A DNA stretch of 64,000 bases from contig CBCOTE010000022.1 in assembly GCA_965112965.1 (NCBI GenBank), forward strand, positions 186,001-250,000, given 5' to 3'. Source of the DNA: CBCOTE01 sp965112965 (GTDB lineage Bacteria; Desulfobacterota; Desulfovibrionia; Desulfovibrionales; Desulfovibrionaceae). Shown here one piece after another: positions 49,665 through 62,017 of this stretch; positions within the stretch are counted from its first letter, which is position 1, and every line of letters begins with the position of its first letter. Below the pieces are notes generated by a model, which was given only the letters and a program-made list of their open reading frames with translations, searched no databases and was not told where the DNA came from. A program made the position numbers and the translations under genes.

Positions 49665-52421
49665 CTAGGTTCGGCGACGCCTTAAGAAGCGTCCGGTAAG
49701 TGCTTTTTCGGCTTCTACCAGGCCGAAGGCTATGGCTGCCGCCGCTGCGATTATCAACCAGGTTGCAGTAGTCAGAGGCGCAGTGTGGAACCAGCGCTGC
49801 ATCCAGGGCAAGTAGGTCAGAGCCAGCTGCAGGGCCAGCGTGATCCCAGCGCCGCCCAGCGCCCAAGGGTTACCTTGGCGATTATGGACCAGGGCCGTGG
49901 TGAATAGTGATCGGCAGTTGAATAGATAGGCCGTGGAAATGATGGCGAATATATTTACCGCCGCGGTGCGTGCCTCGGTCAGAGTCATACCTTGGGAGAG
50001 TCCCAGCTCGAACATGCCAAAGGCGGCGCTGAGGAGCATAAGTCCCATCAAACTTATGCGCATAAGTAGGGGCCAGTCCAAGAGCGGATCGTTGCGGCGA
50101 CGAGGCGGTCTATTCATTAGTCCTGGTTCTTGTGGCTCGAAGGCTAGCGCCAGGCCCATAGATCCAGCCGTAGTCATATTAATCCATAGGATTTGCGCCG
50201 GTAACATGGGCAAGGGCAAAGCCATGAAGACTGCCAGTAGGATAACCAGGCCCTCACCCAGGTTGGTGGGCAGAGCCCAGACTAGGAACTTGCGTAGATT
50301 ATCCAGTACAGCGCGGCCTTCCTCTATCGCAGCCGTGATTGTGGCGAAGTCGTCGTTTGTAAGCACCATGTCCGCAGCCTCGCGGGCGGCATCTGTGCCT
50401 CCTAAACCCATGGCCACACCGATGTCAGCTTGCTTGAGGGCCGGAGCATCATTTACCCCGTCACCGGTCATGGCTACTATCTCGCCACGCGTCTGGAGCG
50501 CTTCTACTAGGCGTAATTTTTGCTCTGGGGAGATCCGGGCAAAAACTGCGACGGAGGCTACGGCCTTGCTGAGTGCTGCGTCGTCTAGATCAGCTATATC
50601 GGTGCCGGTGAGTACTGCCGTTGGCCTCGACGGACCAGCTGTGCCGGGTTCGGTGATGCCTATCCGTCGGGCGATAGCTAAGGCAGTAACTGCATGGTCG
50701 CCAGTGATTACCTTCACGGCTACACCGGCCTGGCGACAGATGGCTACGGCATTAATGGCCGCAGGCCGTGGCGGGTCGATTATACCCTGCAAGCCTAGTA
50801 GTACTAGGTGGCTGGGCAAGGTGGCTTCAGTGATTTGGGTTGTGCTGGTGGTTAGGACACCGCGAGCGCAGGCTATTACGCGTAGGCCATCGTTGGCCAT
50901 GGTTTCGATACTCTGGTGCAGGGCAGTCCGGTCTATGGGTACTTCTTTTCCAGTGGCATCCATGATCATCGTACAGCGTTCTACTATGACCTCGGCTGCG
51001 CCCTTGAGGAAGACCAGGCGTGTCGTGCTATTGGTGTCCTTGGATTCTACAGTATCCTTAGATGTATCGTGGAGGGTGGCCATGTATTGATGACCGGATT
51101 CGAACGGGATGGTATCCAGCCGGGGGAAGTGGTAGGATTCTATAGTCTGATCTAGGCCAAATTTGGCCGCGGCTATTAAAAGGGCGGCCTCAGTAGAGTC
51201 ACCATAGACCTTAGGCTGGCCATTTTTGATGACTAGATGGGCGTCGTTGCACAGGAGTCCGGCGCGCATGCAGGCGGCCAAGGCGGTGTTGGCCGCTGGT
51301 TCGAGGGAATTGTCTGTCGCATTGAAAGTGCCCAATAGTGCGTAGCCTGTGCCGGAGATGCTGTAGGCGATGTTACCGGCTTTCACTTGTTGTACGGTCA
51401 TTTGGTTTTCTGTGAGAGTGCCGGTCTTGTCCGAGCAGATAACTGTGGCTTCGCCTAAAGTTTCTACGGCTGAGAGTTTACGGATAACAGCGCGGCGTCG
51501 GGCCATGCGGCCGACGCCGATAGCCAGGATGATAGTCATGGCCGCCGGTAGGCCCTCGGGGATAGCGCCTACGGCCAGGGTTACGGCGGCCATAAAGGTC
51601 TCGGCTACAGTCTGGCCACGGTAGATGCCGGCACCGAAGGTGGCTAGTGCCAGGAACATAATGACTACCAGGAGAATAGTGCTAAAGGAGGTCATACGGT
51701 GGGTGAGTGGGGTCTGCAGGTTGCCGGCGTCGACTGTGAGGGCGGCGATGCGGCCGATCTCGGTTGCGCTGGCCGTGGTTGTGACCAGGCCGGTGGCACT
51801 GCCTAATGTAGCCATGGTACCGGCGTAGGCCATGGAACGGCGTTCAGCGAGTATAGCGTTGCAGGGGACGGGAATGGAGGTTTTTTCCACGGGCAGGGAC
51901 TCTCCGGTTAAAAGGGATTCGTCAACTTGAAAGTTTTTGCAGGCTATTAGACGTAAGTCGGCTGGGATTTTGTCTCCACTTTTGAGAAGTACTACGTCAC
52001 CTGGGACAAGGAGTTCAGCGTTGATACGCCTAGGCGTGCCAGTGCGTAGAACTTTGGCCTCGATCGTTAGGGAATGGGATAGGGCGTCCATTGCCTGGAC
52101 GGCCTTAGTGTCTTGAAAAAAACCGATACAGGCGTTAACAATAGTGATGCTGAAGATGACCATAGCGTCTGCCGGGCCGGAGAATATTGCGCTTACTAGA
52201 CCGGAGAGAAGAAGAATGTACACTAGGGGTTGGTGGAACTGGAGCAAGAAACGGCGAATGGGACTGGTGCCTTTGGCCTGGGCGAGCCGATTTTTACCGT
52301 AATGAATTAGGCGACGCTGTGCCTCAAAATGGTCTAGTCCTTTGGTCGGGTCTACGTCTAATAATTTTGACGCTTCGGCCGTGGGTAGACTATACCAGCG
52401 TTTGTAGATGAGTTTATCCAT
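49665..52421 (-). CDS. P2-type cation-transporting ATPase
   Basis: An inner-membrane ion pump of the SERCA/PMCA-like class, 918 residues. Domains in order: cation ATPase N-terminus, TGES-containing actuator loop (DESLLTGESLPVEK), M4 with PEGLP, phosphorylation motif DKTGT (Asp near residue 330), and the hinge TGDGVNDAPALKQADIG, then four C-terminal helices. In M6, where SERCA has NLVTDG, this protein reads NMTTAG: the metal-binding Asn and Thr are kept but the Asp is Ala. The ion carried (Ca, Na, K or Mg) is therefore uncertain. AAGGAG lies 8 bases before the ATG. The largest intact gene here, flanked by eroded DNA on both sides. Confidence 0.93.
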   Translation of the reverse strand: MDKLIYKRWYSLPTAEASKLLDVDPTKGLDHFEAQRRLIHYGKNRLAQAKGTSPIRRFLLQFHQPLVYILLLSGLVSAIFSGPADAMVIFSITIVNACIGFFQDTKAVQAMDALSHSLTIEAKVLRTGTPRRINAELLVPGDVVLLKSGDKIPADLRLIACKNFQVDESLLTGESLPVEKTSIPVPCNAILAERRSMAYAGTMATLGSATGLVTTTASATEIGRIAALTVDAGNLQTPLTHRMTSFSTILLVVIMFLALATFGAGIYRGQTVAETFMAAVTLAVGAIPEGLPAAMTIILAIGVGRMARRRAVIRKLSAVETLGEATVICSDKTGTLTENQMTVQQVKAGNIAYSISGTGYALLGTFNATDNSLEPAANTALAACMRAGLLCNDAHLVIKNGQPKVYGDSTEAALLIAAAKFGLDQTIESYHFPRLDTIPFESGHQYMATLHDTSKDTVESKDTNSTTRLVFLKGAAEVIVERCTMIMDATGKEVPIDRTALHQSIETMANDGLRVIACARGVLTTSTTQITEATLPSHLVLLGLQGIIDPPRPAAINAVAICRQAGVAVKVITGDHAVTALAIARRIGITEPGTAGPSRPTAVLTGTDIADLDDAALSKAVASVAVFARISPEQKLRLVEALQTRGEIVAMTGDGVNDAPALKQADIGVAMGLGGTDAAREAADMVLTNDDFATITAAIEEGRAVLDNLRKFLVWALPTNLGEGLVILLAVFMALPLPMLPAQILWINMTTAGSMGLALAFEPQEPGLMNRPPRRRNDPLLDWPLLMRISLMGLMLLSAAFGMFELGLSQGMTLTEARTAAVNIFAIISTAYLFNCRSLFTTALVHNRQGNPWALGGAGITLALQLALTYLPWMQRWFHTAPLTTATWLIIAAAAAIAFGLVEAEKALTGRFLRRRRT

Positions 52422-54059
52422 GGCTAAGCTCCTTATAGCGGTATAGAAAGAGGGTGGGTCGAGTGAAGAGATTAGCCAGGGGTGGCTTTTATTATTACCG
52501 TCTATAGATTTTTTTGAGTTTTGTACATAGCGATGCGCAATAGCCTTATTTTTCTCACTACATTATTGTATTTATTATATGGTGCCTCAATTGGCTGGCG
52601 GGGTTATTTTAATCTATTATTCACGCAGCGTTGTAGAAGTTCAAATAAAGTTGCTAGTATGATAGGCTCTGTTTGAATTTTTTGCATATGTAGAAGAATA
52701 GTTTTGAGATAAGGCAAGAGAAGACAAATGAAGTGGAGAAAGAGATGAACTGGGAGTTTTTTAAGAAAACTAAAGAGAGTGGTCGAGACTATGAGAGGTG
52801 TTTAATCGGCATAGACTAATGTCTGGTCGAGGCGGCGAGATGATGAAGACAGCGCGGTCAGTGGATATAAAGGATACGATTACAAAAAATTGAATATCGT
52901 AGTAGCATGATTTAAAAGGTATTCTAATAATTTCATAATACCAAATTATTAAAATTTTGGATATACTGAACACATATAGGTTGTAGTTTAATGGATAAAT
53001 GGCCTAATGTGGACTGTTAGTTTAGAAAGATGCGGTGGTGTCCGGATGATACTAGGCAATAGTAATTTAGTGAACAAGCCTGGCTGGCCGGGTGAGATAA
53101 GAATTCCAGTACGGACAGGCAGTATGCTGGGCGACCCGACCAGCCAATATTTTTTTAGAATGAGTAAATTTATATAGACATATACGTAATTTCTAGTTTC
53201 CGGTCAGGATTTTCCCCTATACGTTGTCCTAAAGACGTTTCAATGGTAAAGAAGCCGTTTTAGACATATATCATTTGATTATGCTAATGTATTTATTATA
53301 ATACTATTAAAATTTTAGTGATTATATACTCTCGTGTCTGCACTGCTTCTAAGTGAGTAAGTCCAGTGTAATGGTTATAAGTCATATAGCTCATCAGCTT
53401 GGCATACAGCACGATGAGTAATAGACTATAGGCAATGCATTATCTCCCAGTAGCCACCGCGAGGGGTCGTTAGTGGTCAGCGTTCAGTTCAATAATTAAT
53501 GATTAGCGATCACAGCGACGGTACTCTCGCTGTGCACACTTTAGCAAATTTCAGTTTGATCGAAAGACATGGCTTGTGGCTCCATTGCTCAAAATAACGC
53601 CCGAATATTTAATTTTTTACAATTTAGTTCATACATTATTCATAGTGGTCTATCGACCCTATGTCCAGGTGGAATGCTTTTTGGTTACTAAAGGCCGGCC
53701 AAGAACGTTTCGTACCGCATGGTAGCAAAGAATATTTTTATGTGACTCAAAGCTTGAAATAAAGAATTTGAGTATACAAAATAATATATGTGGGTAGGAT
53801 TAAGTTAATTATAAGAAATTCATGGGATAATTAATGCTGGGGAAGTCGTATGTAATATATTAATTATTAATGAGATTTTATATTCACTTAGTTTTGTTTG
53901 AGATGTGCTATGGGAGGGAGTAGAAAGTCGGATTTAATCTGGGTTACTCAGTATGCTCTATCTGATTGTGCCGATATGTGTAGGCTTACCCAGTATTTTT
54001 ACCTCGATTTATGATTGTTGATGGCCAATCAGATTACTATACCTGCGGATCTGGGATTT
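52422..54059. other. Eroded stretch, 1.6 kb
   Basis: Upstream of the ATPase. No gene, RNA or convincing promoter beyond the ribosome binding site of the ATPase. AT-rich throughout (for example 53260-53320). The minus-strand segment just below 54060 may be the lost C-terminus or receiver partner of the sensor kinase next door, but no motif is preserved well enough to say so. Confidence 0.5.
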
Positions 54060-54860
54060 TTATCGTATTGCGAAGTCCAGCACTATGAAGATCGGCGTCA
54101 GTGATTCCGGTTGGCTAGCCGGATCTTGGATAGTTGTTCAACCGCACATGTGTTCTATACTACTCGGCGGCGTCACGTTTATGTATGAGGTCGCACATGA
54201 GGGCCTGGGGAACTTATATCTGCATACTGGCATTAGGCATGTATTCCAAATTATATGGGGCGCGTGGAACATGACGAAGACGCTTTCGGTCATCCGTACG
54301 GTGGTCACGAAGGCTATAGTCCATTTTCTATGAACTTGATGGCATTGTCCACCAGACTATTGAGCATCTATTAGACCCAGGAGCGTCTTCCCCTCATAGG
54401 TAATTATGAATAGTCGGGTTAGACGTGAAGTCTAGAGGTACTCGACTTTATGTTTTACGGCTGGGCGTAAGAGTTGCTCTACAATTTGCCGTACGTCCAT
54501 TGAATTGAAGCGTTTGACGTCTAGCTCAAATATTTTAATTTACCTATAAATGGTCTTAACATTTTTTTCTATAAGCTGTGTCAGCCAATTTGTAGGACTG
54601 GATGGCTTGTTTATAGTCACATTTAATTCGGGCTTTACATAGCCGATGGTTCATACAGGCCATATTTATGAGCTGTTACAAAGGTATAAAATGTTATATT
54701 CGGGTTGGTTAGAGACTCGTTTTTAGCGTAACCAGTGGCTTTGCCGCTATTTAATCAGACGAAGTTAGCTCTCCGTCTGTTTGAGTGTGGTGATGTCGAA
54801 AGAGATGATGATGACCCACTGGCTGTTTATGGTTCTTATCCGGAGTTGATTGGAGGGGAT
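54060..54860 (-). pseudogene. Sensor histidine kinase remnant
   Basis: On the minus strand three blocks appear in order: the end of a PAS-type domain (QWVIIISFDITTLKQTE, near 54780-54850), the region before the ATPase domain (FNSMDVRQIVEQLLRPAVKH, near 54470-54530) and the N box of a HATPase domain (NSLVDNAIKFIENG, near 54330-54370). They are in different frames with stops in between, and the phosphorylated-His motif is missing. The later G boxes are not recognisable. A decayed PAS-type two-component sensor. Confidence 0.55.
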
Positions 54861-57479
54861 GAAGATGACTGATGTCATAATCTATAACGTTTAAGTAGAC
54901 AAACATGTTCTTCCTAGACTTTAAATTATTGCAAGTTGATGGAGGAAATTGCGTACTTTTTATGAGACTAAATTTTTATTAATTATGATGTAGTATACGG
55001 AATCGATAGGCAATTTTTTAAGAGTGCAGTATGATTTTGTCCTGGACATCTCCTTAATGTACGTTGTATGCATTAAAGTTTTAGTAGATACTGTGTATAT
55101 ACTCTATTTTGGAGAGCTTGCATAGGCTTATGGCGTTATGGTTTTGTATTAATACTATATATTCGATATTTTTCGTCAGCTATTGGTATTATTAGGATAC
55201 GCCGGGCTATAGGGCCGGCCATGGCGTACTTCTGGCCTTCGGCTTCTACATTTATCATATTGCTGTTATCCTGTTCCGATTTTCCGTTCTGCGATGAGTA
55301 GTTTGATGGTGAACTGGCAAAAATATTTTTTACCTGAATGACACTGACGTGTTCTTCTACTATGCAACAACTTTATGAATAAGTCTAGCCGGTGTCCTAG
55401 TTGTGGTGGAGTTGGTGGAGAAGAATGGGTCGAATATCAAATCCAGAATAGCTGGTGGATATCAGTGTCATTGTCGAGAAAGTGATGCTGATGTCCTGTC
55501 GGTTCCTTGTCTGGACCTCTATGGTTTCTATGTCGAGCGCCTGGTTATTTATACATACTTTGCTTCAACGCATACCAGATATTGTTAATGAAGCTGAGGG
55601 CAATTGGCCGAGATCATGGCTGTGTCATGTCCTTGGCAGGTTTATGAACGTGTCTAGCATGATATCGATGCCTTTCTGTTCTATAATTCGTCCAAGGGAT
55701 CTGGGTGTATGATCTTTTGGCAGATCTATTTTCTTTGGCCATTATCCTCATTGGTCCGGGCAATGGGTATTGGGAGTGGACTATACTGGTGGCGATATTT
55801 TTATCGCTTTATAATAGTTTTGGGCGCGAATTAAGTAATGAATTCAGCCATCTCGTTAGAGGGAGGCACTGTGCAAGACTTTGGTGTAATTGATGAATTT
55901 TTATTAAGTGTTTTGTTTTTGTGGATTATGTAGACAGTGAGCCTGTTCAGTACGACTAGGCGAGCCGTGTGTGGCTTCTATTTTTTTAAGGTGAGCCTAT
56001 GTTGATATTCCTGCAGCGGAACTCAAAAAAAGTTAACTTTCGTTGCACTACATTAGATGGGATTAAACATTATTTTTTTTATACCATTACGCTAATTCGA
56101 AAGTTGGTAATCTAATAATATCATGAAGTGCCCCCCTTTTTTTTAGCCCTTAGATAGCACGCAGCTGAAGTATATGCTCTAACAGTTTTTTAGTTTGGTG
56201 GCATCAGCTCACGCATGGATTAACATGGTGTAATTGCTTTGTTTATGAAGTAGCAGTGTACGCAAAATGTTGATATTGGCTACCGCCAGCCACTCTGTTA
56301 ATAGAACATTATATATTTGATGATAGTACTCAGTTTTGGTATAAGATTTGGCCAGACATTGTTCTAAAATATTTATTTTTTTTATAGATGTCGCTGTAGT
56401 TTCTAGGCAGGATGTGTTCATGTATGATGTGCTATTCCATAAAGCGTTATCGTGTTGGAGTTAGGTCAATATAGTTTTTTTCGAAGTTTATATTTCATAC
56501 AGTTAAATATCCGACAATAGGTTTTTTATTAAACTCAATGGTGTGATCGGCCATGTTCACGATGACAAGGGCATTGCTTATAACTTTAATGAGGCGACGA
56601 TATGCTATGATCCGACCTAGGACCATGGCTAGGCGTTTTTTTTTGTTTGTGATACCACGCATAAAGACGACAAGATAATCCTATACGAATTGCTTGTGTT
56701 GAAAGAAAAATTTTTTGTCATAGATGCTACTGTCCGTGCCGTAACGTCTAATTTTCAATGTTGTTATAGCTGTCTAGCTTGTTTAATTTTAGTCTGGCAT
56801 GAATGTTGATGACATCTTTTTTTGTCTATGAAACGATAATATGCCTGGTCAGTAGTTACTGTTTGGCGCAATCGCTCATGTGGCAGCCGGTAGTCTACCT
56901 GTAGGTGGCGTTTTTGGCATTAGCTAGCCAAAAAAATTTGATGGCAGATTGGGAGAGGTCTATAAACTGATGTCCTCCTAAATGGCTTCTTTGCTCCGTT
57001 TATGGTTGGCAGTATTGTAGGATATTATAGATATAAATTAAATGATATAGGCTGTTCTGTGTATAAAAATAATTTAGTGGCGATGGGGTTCTAAGTAATA
57101 TGCCCCATTCTTCCTTGGACAAGACATTACACCTAATGGCGAGGGGACTGGTGTTATTTTTTTATCTGGACTGTTGTTGAAGTCGACCAGTTGGGCGGGG
57201 CAGGCCTTAAGGCAGCAGCGTGTTGGCCATCGTTTCCAGTTTTTTTTGCGGTGAGCTGTTGTTTAATTCTTTCTCTGTAATACTGCATAGATGACCCAGA
57301 CAAAGAATTATCTTTTTTTACTGCCTTTTAGTAAATTTGCTATCGGATGAGGATGATTTTTATAGTAGAATACGTTTTTCCTCTGACGAATTAACAGCTG
57401 GGTTAGAAAAGAGGATCGCTCTCCTGCGTCACCCGTATAATTTGATTGCCCTTGAGGCTGCGTCGTTTTGTCGTTCTGG
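54861..57479. other. Eroded stretch, 2.6 kb
   Basis: No working gene. On the minus strand near 55640-55700 a fragment reads GRIIEQKGIDIMLDTFINLP, which resembles a glycosyltransferase GT-B linker, but the match is too short to call. Plus-strand frames at 55403-55893 are probably shadows of it. Near 56130 a C6T8 run occurs. Other fragments are unrecognised. Confidence 0.45.
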
Positions 57480-59420
57480 TACCTTGCTCGGGGAGGTGAG
57501 ACACAAATTATCTTAAAAAAGGCTGGTATGAAAAATGGAATTATGGCGGTAGGCACCGAGCATGCCGCTGATGATACTCGTGCCGATGGTGTGGCAGCTA
57601 TTGGCGCCAGCGTTGTTGGACATGGTTAGGGGCAGGTAGCCTAGGATAAAATCAGTGAGGTCATGATGATGGGCCGAAAATAGAGTTTAGCTGCATTTAA
57701 GGTTGCTTTGTTCAAACTCTGGCCTTGTTTGACCTGTAGCAAGGCGAACTCTACGATGAGTATGGCGTTTTACCGCAAGGCCAATGAGCGTTAGCGTCGC
57801 GATCTGGAAGTACATGTCATTATTGAGGCCTCGGAAGTACACGGCTAAAATAGCCCCTGAACGTGGCGAATGGCACGGCCAGGATTGCCGCAGGGGCAGG
57901 GTCTATTTTTCGTACTGGGTGGCAAGGATTGGTGCTACCATAATGACACTCATGGCGAAGATCAGCGTGGAGGAGCCTTGGGTTAGTTTTTCCTGGTAGG
58001 TGGATCCGGTCCAGGCTAATTGGTAGTTTAATGGCAATACCTCAGCTGCGGCCGGTTCGTGGCTGCTAGAGCTTCTCCCGAGGAATGGCCTGAGGCTGTT
58101 GATCCATGATTTAGCGGCGGAGAAGGCATTGTAGCGCTCCATGATTTCCGGTCCAGATTTTTTCTCGATGTTGGCTATAGCGTTTAATGGGATTGTCTCG
58201 TCGGTGTTTGAGCGTATAAATACATCACGCAGACCTTCTGGCCGGTCATGAAGTTGATAGTGAAGCCCAGGGCGTACATATCAGCAAAAGTGTAAGGGAT
58301 ACTGGGCGCAGCTAGGCAAGGTATGAGGATGGCTCTAAAGTTATTTAAAAAAGACGTAGATTATTAAAAGACCAGAATCATGGCTGCCACAATAGTGTGT
58401 ATGATCCTTTGATGGACATGCGCACAAAGGTAGCGGTGTCTAGAGGTATTTTATAGGTTATGCTGTCAGGCAGGCAGGTGGATAGTTCAGCCAGTTTTTT
58501 TTGGGTTACTCAGTCAGCGGTGTCCAAGGCGTTGGCACCCGAGGCCAGGAAGACGATGATGATAACGGCCGGATTCCCAGAAAATTTAGTGATTGAATTG
58601 TAATCATTGGCACCAAGTTCGGTTCGGGCTACGCCTTGTAGGCGGAGCAGAGAGCCGTCCTGGTCGGCGAGTAGGATAATTTTGTCGAATTCCTCTGGAG
58701 ATGTTAGGCGGCCTTTAGCGGTGACCATATAATTTAAGGACATCGGATTTTGGTCCGATGGCTCAGCTTCGATGTGGCCGACTATAAACTGGGCGTTCTG
58801 TTCGGCGATAGTATCGGCCACATCCTTAGGGGTGAGCTTGAGTTGGGCTAGTTTATCCGGATGCAGCCAAATGCATATAGAATAGTCCTTGGCTCCGAAA
58901 ATGGTGACATCACCTACGCCCTTAAGGCGTTTGAGCTCATCAATGATGCTGACTAGGGCATAGTTGCTCACAAATATGGAGTTGTAACGCCCGTTGGGTG
59001 AATAGATAACCACCATCTGTAAATTATTAGATGATTTTTTAGTGACCGTGACGCCTTGACGACGTACTTTTTCTGGTAGTGAGACCAGAGCCGTTTGGAC
59101 ACGATTGTTTACGTTAATGGTATTTTGGTCTGGGGGTCGTTCACAGCGAATATGATATTGATGGCCAAGGATCCGTCACCGCTATTGGTGGAGCGTATGT
59201 AGAGCATGCGTCCACGCCGTTTATTTTTTTGCTTCAAGCGGCGCTGCCACAGTAGCCGCGATGACCTCGGGGCTAGCTCCGGGATAGACCGTCGTGATGC
59301 TGGCTTCGGAGGGATGATGTTCGGATATTGGGCGATGGATAGATGGATGATAGCGAATAGGCCAGCTAGTACTATGACCAGAGAGATGACTATTGAAAAA
59401 AGGAGGCGTTATAGAAAAAA
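57480..59420 (-). pseudogene. RND efflux transporter (AcrB family) with internal deletion
   Basis: Inner-membrane, proton-driven multidrug pump. Family blocks on the minus strand: an N-terminal porter domain (59035-59400, YPGASPEVIAATV-like), an open 168-codon piece at 58510-59016 (KRLKGVGDVTIFGAKDYSI, LTPKDVADTIAEQNAQF), then broken text covering ANALDTAD, LPDSITYKIP and ILIPCLAAPSIP. Close to 58250 the text jumps from about residue 395 of AcrB to about residue 800 (TIPLNAIANIEKKSGPEIME), and it continues to the C-terminus (GLNNDMYFQIATLTLIGLA, TIGTSIISGMLGA). About 1.2 kb is missing. Frameshifts and TGA/TAG stops confirm loss of function. Confidence 0.85.
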
Positions 59421-59428
59421 ATGCGTAA

Positions 59429-60650
59429 TTATGATCGGGGCGCTTTCTGGATTGGAGTATTTTCCTCAGTGCTGGACTGCCTGCCTATTTGTTGCGCCTG
59501 TATAGATGGCGTATTGTTTCCGTCATGCACCCGCACAGTTATGTCAGGCTGGATAGTGATAAATCTTTCAGTAATAATACGATCGCTTTTCGTCAGCCCC
59601 TTGTCTATCAGACAACTATTGCCAACCGGATTACCCAAGGTGACCATCTTAGGCTCTACTACATTGTGTTCATTCAAAGTGTAGACTATAGTCTCTTGCT
59701 GGGCATTAAGTACAGCGATTTGGGGTATGGCTATGGCGCTAACATAGTAGGCGCCTTCCAAGCGTACTCTGCGAACTGGCTAGGTAAAACTTCAGATTTG
59801 GGTTGGAGAAGACTGTTCTGGTCTTGGCTACACCTGTAGACTCGCTTGCCTGGGTGTCAGTAAAATTAATGCGACCGTGACAAGAGCAGTCGCTGCCGTC
59901 TGGGAAAATTAGTCGCACTAGGCAATTGTTATAATCTGATAGAAGTATTTTACCCTTGGTACGTAGTTTGCGTAGATGCTGGGCTTCTATACCGGATATA
60001 GAGAAGTTAACATAGATTGGAGTTAGTTTTGTGTATAGTTGTAAGTAGGCTGCCTTCGGTTCCAGTACTGACCAGACTGCCTTTGGAGCGAGTTTTCACG
60101 GCTGGTCTGCCCGAAAATAAGGGCCGTGATTGTAGCCTATTCTAGATTTAGATCCGCCTGGTGAAGTTTGCCTTTGGTTTTGTTTACGGCATATTTTACT
60201 GATTCAACAGTGGTCGTAGCGTCGTCGACATCTTTTTTTGCCACTACATCGTCTTTGTATAGGGTATTCTATGCGGGCGAGATCTCGTTTAGTTTGATCG
60301 AACTTAGCCTTGGACTGGCCCAGGCTTCCTTTAGCCTGTTCCAGAACGGTCTGGAATCGTGCGGGATCGATTGCGAACATGAGTTCACCTTAGCGGATCG
60401 GGTTGCCTTTTATATAATTACGGCGTAGGAGGATGCCGCTGATCCGGGTTTGGATTTCTATTTTCTCTGGATCCGGTTGTTTGGCCCATATAAGATATCT
60501 CCATTCGGGTATCCTTACGTCGTATGGTTTGAGCCATTACCTCTGGGGTAGGATAAACCTTGGAGATCAGTTTGTTTTGGCTTGGGCCTTCTGAGATATA
60601 ATTAGTGGGACCTGCGCTGAGTGGAAAAAAGTGGAAGCATGATGGCAAGA
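59429..60650 (-). pseudogene. Membrane-fusion adaptor (AcrA family) remnant of the RND pump
   Basis: The periplasmic adaptor partner, directly upstream of the pump remnant as in acrAB operons. An N-terminal part (60418-60648) reads YPTPEVMAQTI and MEISYMGQTTGSRENRN, matching the YVGQTEGSREVEIRARVSG region. The helical hairpin (60170-60400) is legible in other frames. The C-terminal part (59429-59761) is open: VRLEGAYYVSAIAIPQIAVL and MVTLGNPVGNSCLIDKGL. Stops and frame changes separate the parts. No outer-membrane channel gene is visible. Confidence 0.8.
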
Positions 60651-61941
60651 CAAAGCGAATACAAATAAGAAGATTGCATGAGAATCTCCAGATGGAAAAA
60701 AAATAGTAGTACCTGGCTATTTGTTATGACAGATCGTAATGGTCATCTTCTGCAGATGCGGAGTGATATCTGGGATATTTTTTATTTTGTCGCCGTATGC
60801 TATGCATATATTATATTAATGCATAATATCTTTATGGCGAATGTATCATGTGATGACTGAAGAAGTAAAAAATATCCCATTGCAGTCTACTGACTCAGAT
60901 CTATTAACTCCACCGCAGTGGCTGTGTATTAGGTTGAATGTGATGATTCGGGTTAAGATACCGAACGGATAGTTTGTCGATGTTGATATTATTTTAAGAT
61001 AGTCCCAAGGTGCTACCTGTCCCGAATTACTTTGACTTGCCCTAGCATTGGCTCAGAACAGTCCTACTACCGTTGATGCAACAAGTATGGCGAACTCAAA
61101 AAAATAATTAAATCAGGCGGTAAAAAATGGAGTGGGAGAACAGCCGAATAAGATAATCCGTAAGGAGGTGCTCAGAGAAAACTTTTGAGTTTGACATATT
61201 GCCGTAAGTACATGGAGTATATAAAAAAAGTTTTCTAAGTTTTTTGAAATATGAATCTGCTGTATAGTCGACCAGTTTTGCTCCATTCAAAAAAATACCA
61301 GATGTAGGCGAATGTCGTAAACTGTGTATTAATTCGGTCGCTCATAGAGTATACCTGAGAAGTATGGCTAAGGATATCTTAAGGACAGTCTTTCTTCAGA
61401 TCGAAGTCTGGTTACCTTTGGTTTAGTTATGGGTTATGCATCTAGCCAAGGCCTTACTAGTGTAACTATATATGGTTATATAATTTTATTGATGTTAGGA
61501 TTTATGATAGCAAAATATAAAAATACCGATAATTATTTGTAGTTTTATGCGTAAGTACTTGGCTCTTATGGTGGCCAGGACTATTCAATCAGGAAGGATG
61601 TTATAAAACATTTGGCGGAGTTGTTCATTAACCGATTGTCCCTGAATTATATACGTTCCGACAATAACCAAAACTTTACGATCAATTCCGTTTAGACGTG
61701 ATTTTAATAGACTTAAAGTAAGATACTATTTTTTTTTGTTTCTGAAAGCCCCTGGAAAATGGCTATAATAAGAGCTTTAATAGACAAGCTTTGCAAAACT
61801 ACGTATAGCTCTTACCAAATATCGCTCGCCTATGACCGGAAGTTGCCCTTGCCCAAATAGATAGAGACGAACTTGGTATTCAGCTTTATATATTATTGAG
61901 TAAACGCTGGTGGGGCAGGTTGGCAAAAATACTTGTTGAAC
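60651..61941. other. Eroded stretch, 1.3 kb
   Basis: Upstream of the efflux remnant. No intact frame, promoter or regulator gene (such as a TetR-type repressor) could be recognised. The minus-strand frame at 61108-61290 is unassigned. AT-rich. Confidence 0.5.
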
Positions 61942-62017
61942 TGGTGCCGAGGGACGGAATCGAACCGCCCACACGGGGATTTTCAGTCCCCTGCTCTACC
62001 AACTGAGCTACCTCGGC
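61942..62017 (-). tRNA. tRNA-Phe (anticodon GAA)
   Basis: A 76-base cloverleaf on the minus strand: acceptor GCCGAGG pairs with CCTCGGC, then A73 and encoded CCA. Anticodon stem GGGGA/TCCCC with loop CTGAAAA gives GAA. D arm has AGCTCAGTTGGTAGAGC and T arm GGTTCGATTCC. It lies 123 bases downstream of pgk on the same strand. No separate promoter is obvious. Confidence 0.97.

Noticed and set aside
49933..51090. Long plus-strand open frame of 385 codons inside the ATPase gene
   Set aside because: It is antisense to a fully conserved P-type ATPase. The same holds for the 290-codon minus-strand frame at 35201-36073 opposite ligA and the frame at 46580-46831 opposite the sugar transferase.
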